Part shown: in pieces, positions 9,701-17,895 of the stretch
Layout of the letters: each line of letters opens with the position of its first letter
Numbering within the stretch: the first letter of the stretch is position 1
Source: Chrysochromulina parva
Taxonomy: Eukaryota > Haptophyta > Prymnesiales > Chrysochromulinaceae
Assembly (NCBI GenBank): GCA_002887195.1
Contig: PJAB01000030.1
Coordinates: 1-57,922, forward strand
Length of the DNA: 57,922 bases
Direction: 5' to 3'
Position numbers and translations under genes: made by a program
The notes under the pieces: model-generated
Told to the model about the DNA's origin: nothing
Seen by the model: the letters and a program-made list of their open reading frames with translations, nothing else
Databases searched by the model: none

Positions 9701-10587
9701 CCGTGTGGAAAGGCCGGAGGAGCAGCACCGTGTGGAAAGGCCGGAGGAGCAGCACCGTGTGGAAAGGCAGGAGGAGCTGCGGTGGTAGCGGCGGAGGGCG
9801 GTGCGCTCGTATGAAGAGCGTTACCAAGGCTAGTGCAGCACTGCCTCTTGGCTGGTGGGAGCACGTCGGCTGCATCGGCGCCCGAGGCGGCGGCCGAGGG
9901 CTCAACATGGTCTGCGCTGCTGCTGCTGCTGCTGCTGCGCTTGGTGGGAGGCGCCGAAACGTCCGCCCGGGTGGCTGGAGCACTCTCAAGTGGCTGCGGT
10001 GTGACCGTCGCCGCTGCAAATGCAGCGGCGGCAGCGGCGTCCTCCGCAGCGAATTGGTCATTGAGCACCTCTCGTCGCACGTGCGGCTGCGGCAGCGGCG
10101 GCGGCGGCCGAGAAGGACGGGCTTCAGCGCAGTACGCGGCGAGCACAGGTGCGGCCGCGAGTAGCGCCTCGGGCTGCTCTGGCACCGACATATCGGCCGC
10201 TGCCGCTGCTTCGATAGCCTTGATCTCAGCGACTGCTGCGGCAAGATCTCGTGGCCGTGTGCGCCCACAAGTTGCACAGGAGGATGCGTACGCAAGCGGC
10301 TCGACGCCTGATGCGCCGCAGGGGCAAAACCACTCGTGGTGCATCCTGAGCATTCTGAAGGCACGCGCAGCGCTTTCCGCCTGCTCACCGTGCGCAGCCA
10401 AGACCGCCTTGTAAGCGCCCGGTCCAGTGAGCATCGCCCGCCCGATCGATTGCGGGTTCGGGCTGGGCAGGATGACCGAAACGGTGTAGCCCGTGCAGAT
10501 GAGCGAGAGATGAGTCGACACGGCCGCCTCGTCCGCGAGTACCCCGCGGAGGTCGCACAGGACCCGCTCCGTACGGGTAGACGCCAT
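6718..10587 (-). CDS. PRIMPOL: PrimPol-type primase-polymerase with zinc-ribbon N-terminal extension
   Basis: 1289 residues from the first in-frame ATG. The C-terminal half has the archaeo-eukaryotic primase core of PrimPol: motif I YFDLEYE near residue 660, motif II SRH in KYSRHLILRP near 788, and motif III VDLSVYTRNRCFR then SAKLGK near 915. The terminal PrimPol zinc finger follows near 1214 (FCFAKGRQHKG, then VDL, then YQRCWDNTDC), with Cys, His, Cys, Cys in the expected places. Such enzymes re-prime DNA past lesions in nucleus or mitochondrion. The N-terminal half is not usual: two related modules each end in a zinc-ribbon-like CPC...CATCGRTRP or CPC...CPVCGERKP (near 88-111 and 399-425). 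Between domains lie repeats: 27-bp units at about 9697-9777 (APPAFPHGA), 9-bp Gln/Ala units at 9119-9242, and 12-bp Gly/Leu/Ala/Glu units at 7345-7440. The 34-bp inverted repeat starts 26 bp upstream of the ATG. Confidence 0.85.
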   Translation of the reverse strand: MASTRTERVLCDLRGVLADEAAVSTHLSLICTGYTVSVILPSPNPQSIGRAMLTGPGAYKAVLAAHGEQAESAARAFRMLRMHHEWFCPCGASGVEPLAYASSCATCGRTRPRDLAAAVAEIKAIEAAAAADMSVPEQPEALLAAAPVLAAYCAEARPSRPPPPLPQPHVRREVLNDQFAAEDAAAAAAFAAATVTPQPLESAPATRADVSAPPTKRSSSSSSSADHVEPSAAASGADAADVLPPAKRQCCTSLGNALHTSAPPSAATTAAPPAFPHGAAPPAFPHGAAPPAFPHGAAPPALGLASAVRVPGANVRPIERAEIFLGGVHARGPVAHAVEQVRTFLSALAGWELECVHVQPEKRPGCMRATLEGDGACDTASRLIGRVTHPKRNFEEVKMHIYWHCPCTRHPFAIRDDGACPVCGERKPPSLKRAAERVEEIAAELWERQQQAQQAQQAPQVPQAPQAPQAQQAQQAQQAQQAQQAQQQAAREPLVALRPQVTPHQLVCGAIVLQQPAALRPPPTTVAPLAAAASRDSVGAKALDVWNSAGVGAKALTPLDVWNGALGGNAIAAKQPRRALIYDKLDACLSSCHGWGGPMGGASGWRAWAFDVPGRGDGAPKLYLGMQLADFAGTYVSLRPEQRNVYEIIEASHPVWPYFDLEYEHSARHGVQHGLGEAHYPPLNHHVDGDALSTAVARAATEVLHEQFAIAWQNWTAEGAGARDPSLSTLDLSAALPRWSHLVTPSGTSTAAAATAASAASATAAVLAPSLEVEVVALDSHKPTKYSRHLILRPHIVDIVEMAAATATAAPASKRLPLPLAGTAAAKVLARLVCDRLGEVLHVHTKKSAAQPPRPAPLPVGEAMGEAAHAANAGSAAEAALRADPATASDGVPEAPSADDGAGTQVAKPASFVDLSVYTRNRCFRIVGSAKLGKPDAPPPPALVINDAACAHLPVELLSPPPSSRSMAEQLELSLVMPLLANGSSSDKKTQTAGTRSSDPDAVAAMHALTRRHWATLDLPEALLASSPAQLPSALDSESWRGPRSSIGPGRLDAGLDAGLGAGLGAELGAELGAGLGAELGATAAAAGHDGTHEVGRGDRAVRHGRGDVWAEGAAASPEAWLASIEGLTSTPLLDIPPGLDGGSLSKHPFVRYVRRGQDGRVPRPFDRLAAWATLQFGRWGGGVQASVGIGKWIYLRSEFPLERLLHLTATGTRFCFAKGRQHKGQHVMLTVDLVAQVAYQRCWDNTDCVVHGPRGIHLKSKHPLGRPPIDVLPTWAELQRFEETNETA

Positions 10588-11133
10588 TTGTGAACGGGGA
10601 TGGTTTGGGCGTGTGAACGTTAACACGACAGACGCGACAACCGGTGGTACGTAATCATGACAAGACAAGTCAAGTCAGTCAGTACTGGTAAAAAGTCACC
10701 TTTAAGTGTTCACCTTGGGGAGCCGGGACACACGTGACACACGGGAGTAACAGTGCCGTACATGTAGCACCGGTTGTCGCGTCTGTCGTGTTAACGTTCA
10801 CGGGCACACGGGCACACGGATCACACAGACGAACCTCACAACCAACCCAACCCACACCAACGCACCCGCACCGCACAACCGCGCGACGACCGGATCCGCG
10901 GCCGACTCATACATAACAAACAGCCGCAGCCCCGGAGCCGACCGCTCCCCGCGGCCAACTCAGAAGAGGCCGGTACTGTAGCAGCGCTCATGACGGCGTG
11001 CCCGGGCCATGTAGATTTGGCATTACACCATCGGTGAGTTCCAAGTTGCGGCGCAGCCATGCATGCAAGTTTAGATGTCCATGTAACGGATTTCTGCTGA
11101 ACGTCCCTGCAGACCGTCGTCACGTTGTGCACG
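10588..11133. other. Divergent intergenic region, PrimPol (-) / EF-hand gene (+)
   Basis: Between the PrimPol start and the first visible ATG of the EF-hand gene. Contains a long perfect inverted repeat (listed separately) and a CA/AC-rich tract at 10800-10880. A GTGAGT donor-like site at 11034 and an acceptor-like CCTGCAG ending at 11112 could bound a short 5' intron of the EF-hand gene; the upstream exon has no clear start codon. Confidence 0.45.
10613..10801. repeat. Perfect 34-bp inverted repeat with 121-bp spacer
   Basis: Arms 10613-10646 and 10768-10801 are exact reverse complements; the outer ends read GTGAACGTTAACACGACAGA. No convincing target-site duplication flanks the arms. It could be a short non-autonomous element, or a hairpin or operator in the divergent promoter region. 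Confidence 0.85.
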
Positions 11134-13553
11134 ATGTTGACGCGCCCTGATGCTGCACACGTCGTCACGCACCTGAAGCCGCCTGCATTTCAAGACCTTT
11201 CGCCGCGATCGATGCAAGGCCTATCCCCGCGAAGCAACTTCAGCCCGCGCGGTCTGACGCCTTGGGCGCGGCGGCCACCGAAGTTCGGCCAAATCTTCCA
11301 TTCTCCGTGAGTATTGCATCTGCGGCTCTCTCTCTCCTTCCTTCACGCATCACGGTCGCACGCTTGCCATTTCAACTCATGTGTGCTGTCCCTGCCTCTC
11401 TCTCTCCCCATGCAGGCTCGCGATGGTCCATGGCGGCGCCCGGGCGCAACTCCAGATTCAGGAGGAGCGGGAGGCGCAATGGTCTGTGAAGCAGATGACC
11501 CTAGCCCAGGCCAGCATGCGTGCAACCATGCTCAAGCAGACGCTGGGGCCCATCACGGGCGTGCTGCCCGGTGCAACGGAGCACGCTGTGCTGCAGCGGC
11601 TCGTTGCAGCGGAGCAGACCGCTACGTATGCCAAGGAGCACTGCAAGCCGAGGCCTGGATTGGATTCGCTCGCGCTCTCGCCCCGTGCGTCGCTGAGAGG
11701 TGGCACAGCATTGCCCGGGCTGTCCTCGCCGCGCGGAAGTCAGATGAGCGGGAGCCCCCTACTCAGTCCGACGCGTGACCGCTTTGCGCCCCCGGGTAGC
11801 GTCTATGATCAGGGCATTTACGCCGCTGCCGGCACCCGCTCGCCGCGCCACCTCAGCCCTCTACGGAGTCCTCGGACTGCACCCAGCGGCCACGGGCCTG
11901 CAGGCATGCTGCCCTCGGAGGCTGCCCCTATGTCCAAACGAGAGGCGGCGGAGGCGCGGTACCAAAAGGACCGCGAGGGGCTCTCGAAAGACCAATTGCT
12001 CGAGGAGGAGCTACGTACCGGTGTCGAGGACGCCGACAAGGCGATGCTTGAGAAGCAGCGCAAGATGCTCGCGCAGGCTATTGAGACTAAGTGAGCAGAC
12101 GCGGCATGCTGGCCTCAACGCGCACGAATGCGTGCTCATGGCACACGTGCTCTAACGTGCCCATGGCACACTGCACACGTGCTCATGGCACACATTCTAC
12201 ACATGCATACACATGGCATGTGCACATCTGCGCCACTGTGCCTGTGCCTCTGCGCGCGCCCGCCCCTGTTGACCGTCGCCGCACGCACATGGTTCCACCT
12301 CTCACTTGCCCAGGTACAAGCTCCTGGCGAAGGCGTTCCGCGAGTTCGACATCGACAAGTCAGGGAGCCTCTCGCCGTTTGAGCTTGAGCAGGCGGTCAA
12401 GCACTTCAACTTCCCTTTCGCGCACGAGCACGTGATGCAGATTGCGCTCGACTGTGCAGACCAAGACGGCGATGGGGAGATCTCGTATGCAGAGTTCGCG
12501 GCGATCCTCAAGGCCGAAGACAATGCACAAGCCTCGCCCTTTCTCCAAGGCAAGTCGGACAAAGAGTTGCAAAAGGAGTTCAAGGCGATCGACCTCGCCG
12601 CGAAGTCGAAGGAACTCATGGCAAAGCGCGCAGCGGCCAAACAAGCCGCGGCGAACCCCCACTACACGTCAACTCACCGCGGAAGCACTTCCTTCAGCAC
12701 TTCCCCTACGCCCGCAGCCAAGCAGGACGCGTCGCCTGCATTGCCCGTGGCGAAGCAGCCCGTGCCGCCGCCCGTGCCGCCGCCCTCGGGACCAATGAGC
12801 GCCAGGGTCAACTTTTCGACCCGTGAGCCTGCGCCGACGAGGACTCCCCGTCAGCCAGCGCCGCCGACCGAGGCGAAGGCCGAGGACGATGATGCGAAGC
12901 CCAAGCGCGGCCGGCGCAAGTCCAAGAAACCGAAGGGGACGACTTCAGCGCCGGTGGTCGTCGAGGAGGTGATCCCGATATGGGCATAGAGTCCAGACCG
13001 ATGAGCCCTGATTGCCTCTTGATGATCTCTGATGTGACCCCTCACTGTCTCCCCCTCATCAGGCGATCCCGATGGACATGGAGTCCAGATACGAGCGCGA
13101 GAAGGCGGCGTGGCTCCATTCGAACCCGAATGCCCTCGTGATGGAAGCAGTCGTCGACACCAATCCGCTCGACGAGAAGACTCTCGAGCGCGAGCGCAGG
13201 AGGATCGCTGAGTCAATTAAGACCAAGTACACACGTCTGATGGCCTCCGAGTGCTCTGAGAGTCGCTGACAATGGCAGATTGCCGCTGATGACCGCTGAT
13301 TGCGCTCCCGCTCAGGTACAACCTGCTCCAGACGGCGTTCCGTGAGTTTGACCTGGACAAGTCCGGCAAGCTTTCGCTCTTCGAGCTTGAGCTGGGTATT
13401 CGCTCGTTCAACCTGCCCTTCCCGCACGAGCACATCCTCGCCATCGCCAAGAAGTACGCCGACCAGGACGACGACGGGGAGATCTCGTACGCGGAGTTTG
13501 CTGCCGCATTGAGCGACGCGGAGAATTCTCACAAGGTTGGCGAGAGATTCTGA
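11134..13553 (+). CDS. EF-hand calcium-binding protein, five exons, internally duplicated module
   Basis: Exons read as 11134-11306, 11416-12090, 12314-12968, 13063-13226 and 13316-13553; all introns are GT-AG and the frame is kept throughout. The N-terminal part is rich in SPR/SPRG repeats and likely disordered. It is followed by two copies of one module: a basic helix (KQRKMLAQAIETK; RRRIAESIKTK), then (Y)KLLAKAFREFD or (Y)NLLQTAFREFD, then a pair of EF-hands. Calcium loops are DIDKSGSLSPFE and DQDGDGEISYAE in copy 1, DLDKSGKLSLFE and DQDDDGEISYAE in copy 2; all keep key acidic residues. Each copy is interrupted by an intron at the same codon (K|Y), so the duplication included the intron. 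A Pro/Lys-rich linker joins the modules. No enzyme domain is present; a cytoskeletal or flagellar calcium-sensor role is inference. Confidence 0.85.
12110..12240 (+). repeat. Minisatellite in intron 2 of the EF-hand gene
   Basis: Imperfect repeats of CACACGTGCTCATGG and related GCACAC/CATGGC words fill much of intron 12091-12313. No coding potential. Confidence 0.6.
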
Positions 13554-14323
13554 GGGATGAGAGAGGGCTGGAGAGCTTTCTCTGTGAGCCTAATGTGAGC
13601 CTCTGTGGGTGTAGCCACACGCATGAGCGAGAGAGAGAGGGAGCTGCACATGTGGTGCGCTCGGAGCGAGCCGGATGAGGGGCGGTGCCCCTACGACAGG
13701 CGCCGGGCGCGCTCAGTGTGTGGGCTGTGTGTGGGTGTGCTCGTGGTTAGTGCGGCGTGGCCACATGGATGTGAAGGATGTGTGTCGCCTGAAATGGGCA
13801 ACTCTATGGGCGCGTGCCAACTCGGGTACTGTGTGAGGTGTGTGGCATGCCGCGGACGTGTGCGTGTCCGCGGCAACTGCCAACTCGGCTCTCGGGGGGG
13901 GTGCGCGGTGCTGGCGGGTGCCGCCCGCGGGGTGGGGCGTGGGCGATGGACAGCGGCAGGGGGGAGAGGGCGAGCCGCCGAACGGACAAGCGCGACGGGA
14001 GAGCGCCCGGTGAGCGCCCGGCATACCGTACAACCGCGCTACAAGATGACACGTCAAATCCCACGAGTGTCAAGACACACAGACAGACGAGAGGGTGAGG
14101 AGCCCATTTCATGGTGAGCGGAGTTCGGCCGCATGAGAGATGACAGTTCAGAGTTCGGCAAGTGCGCAGGGCCCCGCCGGCTCGGTACCCCTGGGTCGTA
14201 ATTTGTAGCTACTAAGAACCCCTAATTGCAGCCACTCGTCTCGACGGCTAAAGATCTCCCGTTTATCTCCCATCAAACTTGCCAGGTGATAGAACAGGTG
14301 TAGGACAAGTAGAACAACTTGTT
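13554..14323. other. Convergent intergenic region
   Basis: Between the 3' ends of the EF-hand gene (+) and the methyltransferase gene (-). GT-rich and GA-rich low-complexity DNA around 13600-13760. Open frames here have no recognisable domain. The right end contains the hairpin listed next. Confidence 0.5.
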
Positions 14324-14334
14324 CTACTTGTCCT
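14302..14334. terminator. 33-bp near-perfect hairpin over the stop codon of the methyltransferase gene
   Basis: Arms AGGACAAGTAGAACAA and its reverse complement, 16 bp each, are separated by a single base. The minus-strand stop codon TAG lies inside one arm. It could act in mRNA 3'-end formation or stability, or be a small palindromic insertion; function is inference. Confidence 0.5.
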
Positions 14335-15460
14335 CATCAAACTCGCCAGGACGTTCGTTCGGCCACAACCGGCGGAGGAAACCGCCCGAGTGCTGCGAGA
14401 TGAGAAAGTGCTCGGGGCGCCGATCGCGCACGAAAGCGCCGCCGCGGGACTCAAAGTCCTTTTGACGCAGCAGGAACTCGGCGATCGCCTTGGTCGGTCC
14501 AGGGAATCGGCCGGCGCGCGTGTCCTGTACAATGAGGTACGATCCTCGGCTGACCAACGACGCGTACGCTTCGATGTTGTCCCTCACGTGCTCGTACACG
14601 TGGTCCGAGTCCTCAACGACCAGCACCGGCAGCCCCACGGCCGTTGCATTCGCCGCCATTGCACGCGCAATCCCTAACGCGGTGGCCGAGGAGGGCAGGT
14701 GTCGTAGGTACGTAACGGCCTGGCGCCAGGTGCGTGTGGAGTTGGCAGGCTTGCACCACGGGCAAAAGGCGCGCATCTCCCTGTGATTCCAATTCACGAG
14801 GGGGATCGTGTTCATCGCAGGGTCGATTGTGAGCACGTGCGCCTGAGGATCGTACCCGCGCATGATGCGCGCGTAGTAGAGGGCGCCGCCGCCGCCGGAG
14901 GTTCCAAGCTCGATCAGCAGGCGCGGGCGCACGCGCCAGAGCAGGTCTCCGATTGCGAATGCATCGAGGGGGTGCTGCTGCAACCCAACGCCCATGAACG
15001 TGATATCCGAGTGCATGCCGCGCACCTCAAACAGCTGCTCGTATGCGTACACGATGTCATCCACCGAGAGCAGCTTGCCGTTCACTGGAACCATGAGGCT
15101 CCTCTCTCGTGTGATTGAGCGAGCGTCAATATGTGGGCGACGGCCGCCGACCGTGAGGAAACAATCTGCGCGCAACTGCCGGCGCTCTTTGTAATACAGC
15201 TTCGGCGGGGCGTGGTCTCCGGCACCCGTTTGCCCCCCTGTCCCGTTGTAGCCACCCGTACTGACCACTGCTGCCGAGCTCGCATTCCGAAAATCAGTGT
15301 AGCCGATGTGACGGCAGAGCTTGCGCGCGTAGAGACCTGCATGTGCGCCGTTTTGCAGCTCGTTGACACGCAGGCGGCCGAGCGCACGAAGGGCAGCATG
15401 CGTATCGCGGGCGTCCCACGGAAGCCTAACGTCTGGGTAGTCGTATTCCGTGGCCAGCAT
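14324..15460 (-). CDS. CmcI/cephalosporin-hydroxylase-family SAM-dependent methyltransferase
   Basis: 378 residues from the first in-frame ATG (15460). The C-terminal 230 residues match the CmcI/rhamnosyl O-methyltransferase family: MGVGLQQHPLDAFAIGDLLW, then the SAM-binding motif I LLIELGTSGGGGALYYARIM, VLTIDPAMN, VLVVEDSDHVYEHVRDNI, and RGSYLIVQDTRAGRFPGPTK followed by FLLRQKDF. Family members methylate sugars or small molecules in a metal-dependent way; here the substrate is unknown, and a carbohydrate would fit the surrounding glycan genes. The first 120 residues are not recognised. No signal peptide is seen in this reading; the frame extends 27 bp upstream without an ATG, so a 5' exon could be missing. 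Confidence 0.75.
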   Translation of the reverse strand: MLATEYDYPDVRLPWDARDTHAALRALGRLRVNELQNGAHAGLYARKLCRHIGYTDFRNASSAAVVSTGGYNGTGGQTGAGDHAPPKLYYKERRQLRADCFLTVGGRRPHIDARSITRERSLMVPVNGKLLSVDDIVYAYEQLFEVRGMHSDITFMGVGLQQHPLDAFAIGDLLWRVRPRLLIELGTSGGGGALYYARIMRGYDPQAHVLTIDPAMNTIPLVNWNHREMRAFCPWCKPANSTRTWRQAVTYLRHLPSSATALGIARAMAANATAVGLPVLVVEDSDHVYEHVRDNIEAYASLVSRGSYLIVQDTRAGRFPGPTKAIAEFLLRQKDFESRGGAFVRDRRPEHFLISQHSGGFLRRLWPNERPGEFDEDK

Positions 15461-15949
15461 TTGCGGTTGCTGTCTGTCGACTTTCAAATGTTAGCGCGAT
15501 GCAAGCGTCCGCAGTGCCAGTCTGTTCAACTGATTCTTTCTCAAGGAAAGAACCAATTTTCTGACCACATGCATGCAAGAGAGCACAAGTATCCCTATCC
15601 CTTCTGAATTTCACGTGATCCCGCACGCAAAGTCGCGCGACTTTGTATGCGATCTCGCGCACGCGATCTCGCAAAGCGGTCCGACTTAATAGACCGACCG
15701 GAGCGACGTGGACGCCGGGAGCGACCACTTAGCCACCCGACACCGCACACCCCTATTTTGGGCAACATTCAAGGTCCCAACAGAGATGTGAGGTCGTCGA
15801 GTACTACTTTAGTAGAACGGAAATAGCTGTACAAGACCTTTCAGAATTTAGTGCGGCGCGGCCCGACACAGTATTGTGCAGCGCAGCGACATGATACCGT
15901 CTACTCGGTGCCAGCTCGCCATCTCGTATGTTGTGATACGAGCGCGGAC
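15461..15949. promoter_or_regulatory. Promoter region of the CmcI-like gene with an 18-bp palindrome
   Basis: Lies between DXR (3' end) and the CmcI-like gene (5' end), both minus. It holds a perfect palindrome CAAAGTCGCGCGACTTTG at 15628-15645, about 170 bp upstream of the start codon, next to a direct repeat of GCGATCTCGC (about 15650-15674). Regulatory use is inference; no gene is seen. Confidence 0.4.
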
Positions 15950-17356
15950 CTACAGCAGGATAGGCGTCTTGGCGAGCCGCTTGGCCTCCGCCTTGACCTG
16001 CTCGCGCGCCCACGCGTCGACGCGCACGATGTCCTCGAGTGTGGGGTTCTGGAGGAAATCGGGCTGGTGCGCCTCCATCGTCTTCTCGATCACCTTAGGG
16101 ATGCCGAAGAAGTCGAACGAGCCAGCACGGAAGAGCTCATTCGCCATCTCATTGGCGGCGTTGAGTGCGCCGGTCATGGTGCCCGCCTGCCGGCCGGCCG
16201 CGTACGCGAGGGGGATGCACGGGTATTTGACCACGTCGGGTGCCTTGAAGGACATCGATCCGAGTTTGACAAGGTCAAACTTCTCGTCGATCCCGCGCCC
16301 ATAGTCAACCTTGAGCCGGTGCGGCCAGCTCATTGAGTAGAGGATGGGAAGGCGCATGTCGGGCCAGCCGAGCTGCGCGATCACCGACGTGTCCGACGTC
16401 TCCACCGCCGAATGCACGATCGACTGAGGGTGCACTACAATCTCGATGTCATCGTAGCCGCAGCCGAAGAGATAGTGCGCCTCTATCACTTCGAGCCCCT
16501 TGTTCATCATGGTGGCCGAGTCGACGGTGATCTTGGCGCCCATGTCCCAGTTGGGGTGCGTCGACGCCTTCTTGCGCACCGTCTCGGGCTCCGCCGCGTT
16601 GAGTGCGATCAGCTGCTCAGTCGAAAAGTCACGGAAGGCGCCGCCCGAGGCTGTCAGGATGATGCGGCGGAGCGCGCCCGGAGGCACACCCTGCAGGCAC
16701 TGGAAGATGGCCGAATGCTCGGAGTCGGCCGGCGTCATCTTGGCGCCGTACTTCTTGAGGAGCGGCAGGATCACCGGCCCGCCTGCGATCAGCGTCTCCT
16801 TGTTCGCAAGTGCAATCGTACGGCCGAGTTTGATGGCCTCAATCGTGGGCAGCAACCCGGCGACGCCGACAACGCCGGTGACGACCGTGTCCGCGCCAGG
16901 CGCGACGGCGACGGCGGTCTGACCCTCGGGGCCGACAACGATCTGGGGCATCGGAGCGCCGGCCGCGCGAATCCGATCGCGCAGCTCCTGCTCCTTTTCA
17001 GCCGCCGCAAGGCCGACAACCTTTGGGTGGAACTCGATGCACTGTTTGGCGAGGAGCTCGACGTTGGAGCCCGCCGAGATCGAGATGACCTCAAAGTATT
17101 CGGGGTACTCGCGGCAGATGTCGAGCGTCTGGGTGCCGATCGAGCCCGTCGAGCCAAGCAGCGCGATGTACTTCTTCGGGCTCTTGTCGAGCGCTCGCGC
17201 CAGTGAGTCGCGCAGGTCAGCGCCGGTGAGCACAGGCGCCGCCGGATCAAGCATCGATGCCGATGCCGCGCGGCGCACGCACGACGACCCGGCATGCCCG
17301 CCGAGGGCGTACGCCAAAGCAGACGGAATCACGAGAAGGAGAAAGAACTGCGACAT
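15950..17356 (-). CDS. DXR: 1-deoxy-D-xylulose 5-phosphate reductoisomerase, plastid-targeted
   Basis: Converts DXP to 2-C-methyl-D-erythritol 4-phosphate with NADPH, the committed step of the plastid MEP isoprenoid pathway. 468 residues from ATG 17356, chosen because it begins a signal-peptide-like [20 protein letters not shown], followed by an Arg/Ser/Ala-rich stretch; that bipartite form suits import into a plastid of secondary origin. Another in-frame ATG lies at 17440 but would bury the signal. Family motifs are all present: [15 protein letters not shown] (NADPH), [58 protein letters not shown] followed by [23 protein letters not shown] and the C-terminal [10 protein letters not shown]. 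Length and residues indicate a full, active enzyme. It is divergent from the PFK-2-like gene, 540 bp away. Confidence 0.96.
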   Translation of the reverse strand: MSQFFLLLVIPSALAYALGGHAGSSCVRRAASASMLDPAAPVLTGADLRDSLARALDKSPKKYIALLGSTGSIGTQTLDICREYPEYFEVISISAGSNVELLAKQCIEFHPKVVGLAAAEKEQELRDRIRAAGAPMPQIVVGPEGQTAVAVAPGADTVVTGVVGVAGLLPTIEAIKLGRTIALANKETLIAGGPVILPLLKKYGAKMTPADSEHSAIFQCLQGVPPGALRRIILTASGGAFRDFSTEQLIALNAAEPETVRKKASTHPNWDMGAKITVDSATMMNKGLEVIEAHYLFGCGYDDIEIVVHPQSIVHSAVETSDTSVIAQLGWPDMRLPILYSMSWPHRLKVDYGRGIDEKFDLVKLGSMSFKAPDVVKYPCIPLAYAAGRQAGTMTGALNAANEMANELFRAGSFDFFGIPKVIEKTMEAHQPDFLQNPTLEDIVRVDAWAREQVKAEAKRLAKTPILL

Positions 17357-17895
17357 TTTCACGATTCGATCCGCAATTTCACGAGACGAGATACGCAATC
17401 TCAAAACCACGCCCTTCGCTCGCCTTTTGACAATGGACATATCACGCCCCACGAGGGCGCGCTACATTAGCGCCGCAGTACGAATCGACCCGAGAGGTCA
17501 GGTGACACAGAAACGGTTCCAGCAATTGCGATCATCATGTTCTGTTTGCAACGCCCTCTCCCAGTTTGGCCCGGCGGTCTCTCACTAAGAAATGCCTGAT
17601 CTACATCTACGTAGCGGCCCCCGTGCTTGGGGGTCCGGAGAAGTGCGCGTTGTGTTGATCAACAGCAGCAGCAGCATCGGCCACACCTCCGTCCATTGGG
17701 CATAGCGATTGAGGCCCTCGTGCTTGGGGATCCGGAGGTTATGCGCGTTGTGTTGAACAGCAGCTGCTGCAGCAGCTTTGGGGTGGTGAGAAAGCAATCG
17801 TCGCGAACAACACGCTCGACCTCCGAGTTCGATTTTGAGATTTCGTGCGAGATCGCTGCCGAGAAACGAAAGAAAGCGCTCCGGCGTGGAGGAAA
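17357..17895. promoter_or_regulatory. Divergent promoter region DXR (-) / PFK-2-like (+) with a direct repeat
   Basis: Two diverged copies of a block of about 50 bp lie at 17616-17664 and 17713-17763, sharing GTGCTTGGGG, TCCGGAG, GCGCGTTGTGTTGA and a trailing CAG-repeat tract. Both flanks near the start codons contain CGAGATC/TTTCACGAG-like words. No separate gene is seen. Confidence 0.45.

Noticed and set aside
9119..9777. CRISPR-like array
   Set aside because: The 9-bp and 27-bp repeats are contiguous, have no unique spacers, and encode in-frame Gln/Ala and APPAFPHGA repeats of the PrimPol protein.
6718..10801. Mobile element encoding the PrimPol, bounded by the 34-bp inverted repeat
   Set aside because: Both arms lie on the same (5') side of the gene, no transposase or integrase is present, and no target-site duplication is seen.
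13605..14117. Plus-strand open frame of 170 codons downstream of the EF-hand gene
   Set aside because: Composition is Arg/Gly/Cys from GC/GT-rich DNA; no domain, and competing frames of equal length exist on the other strand.
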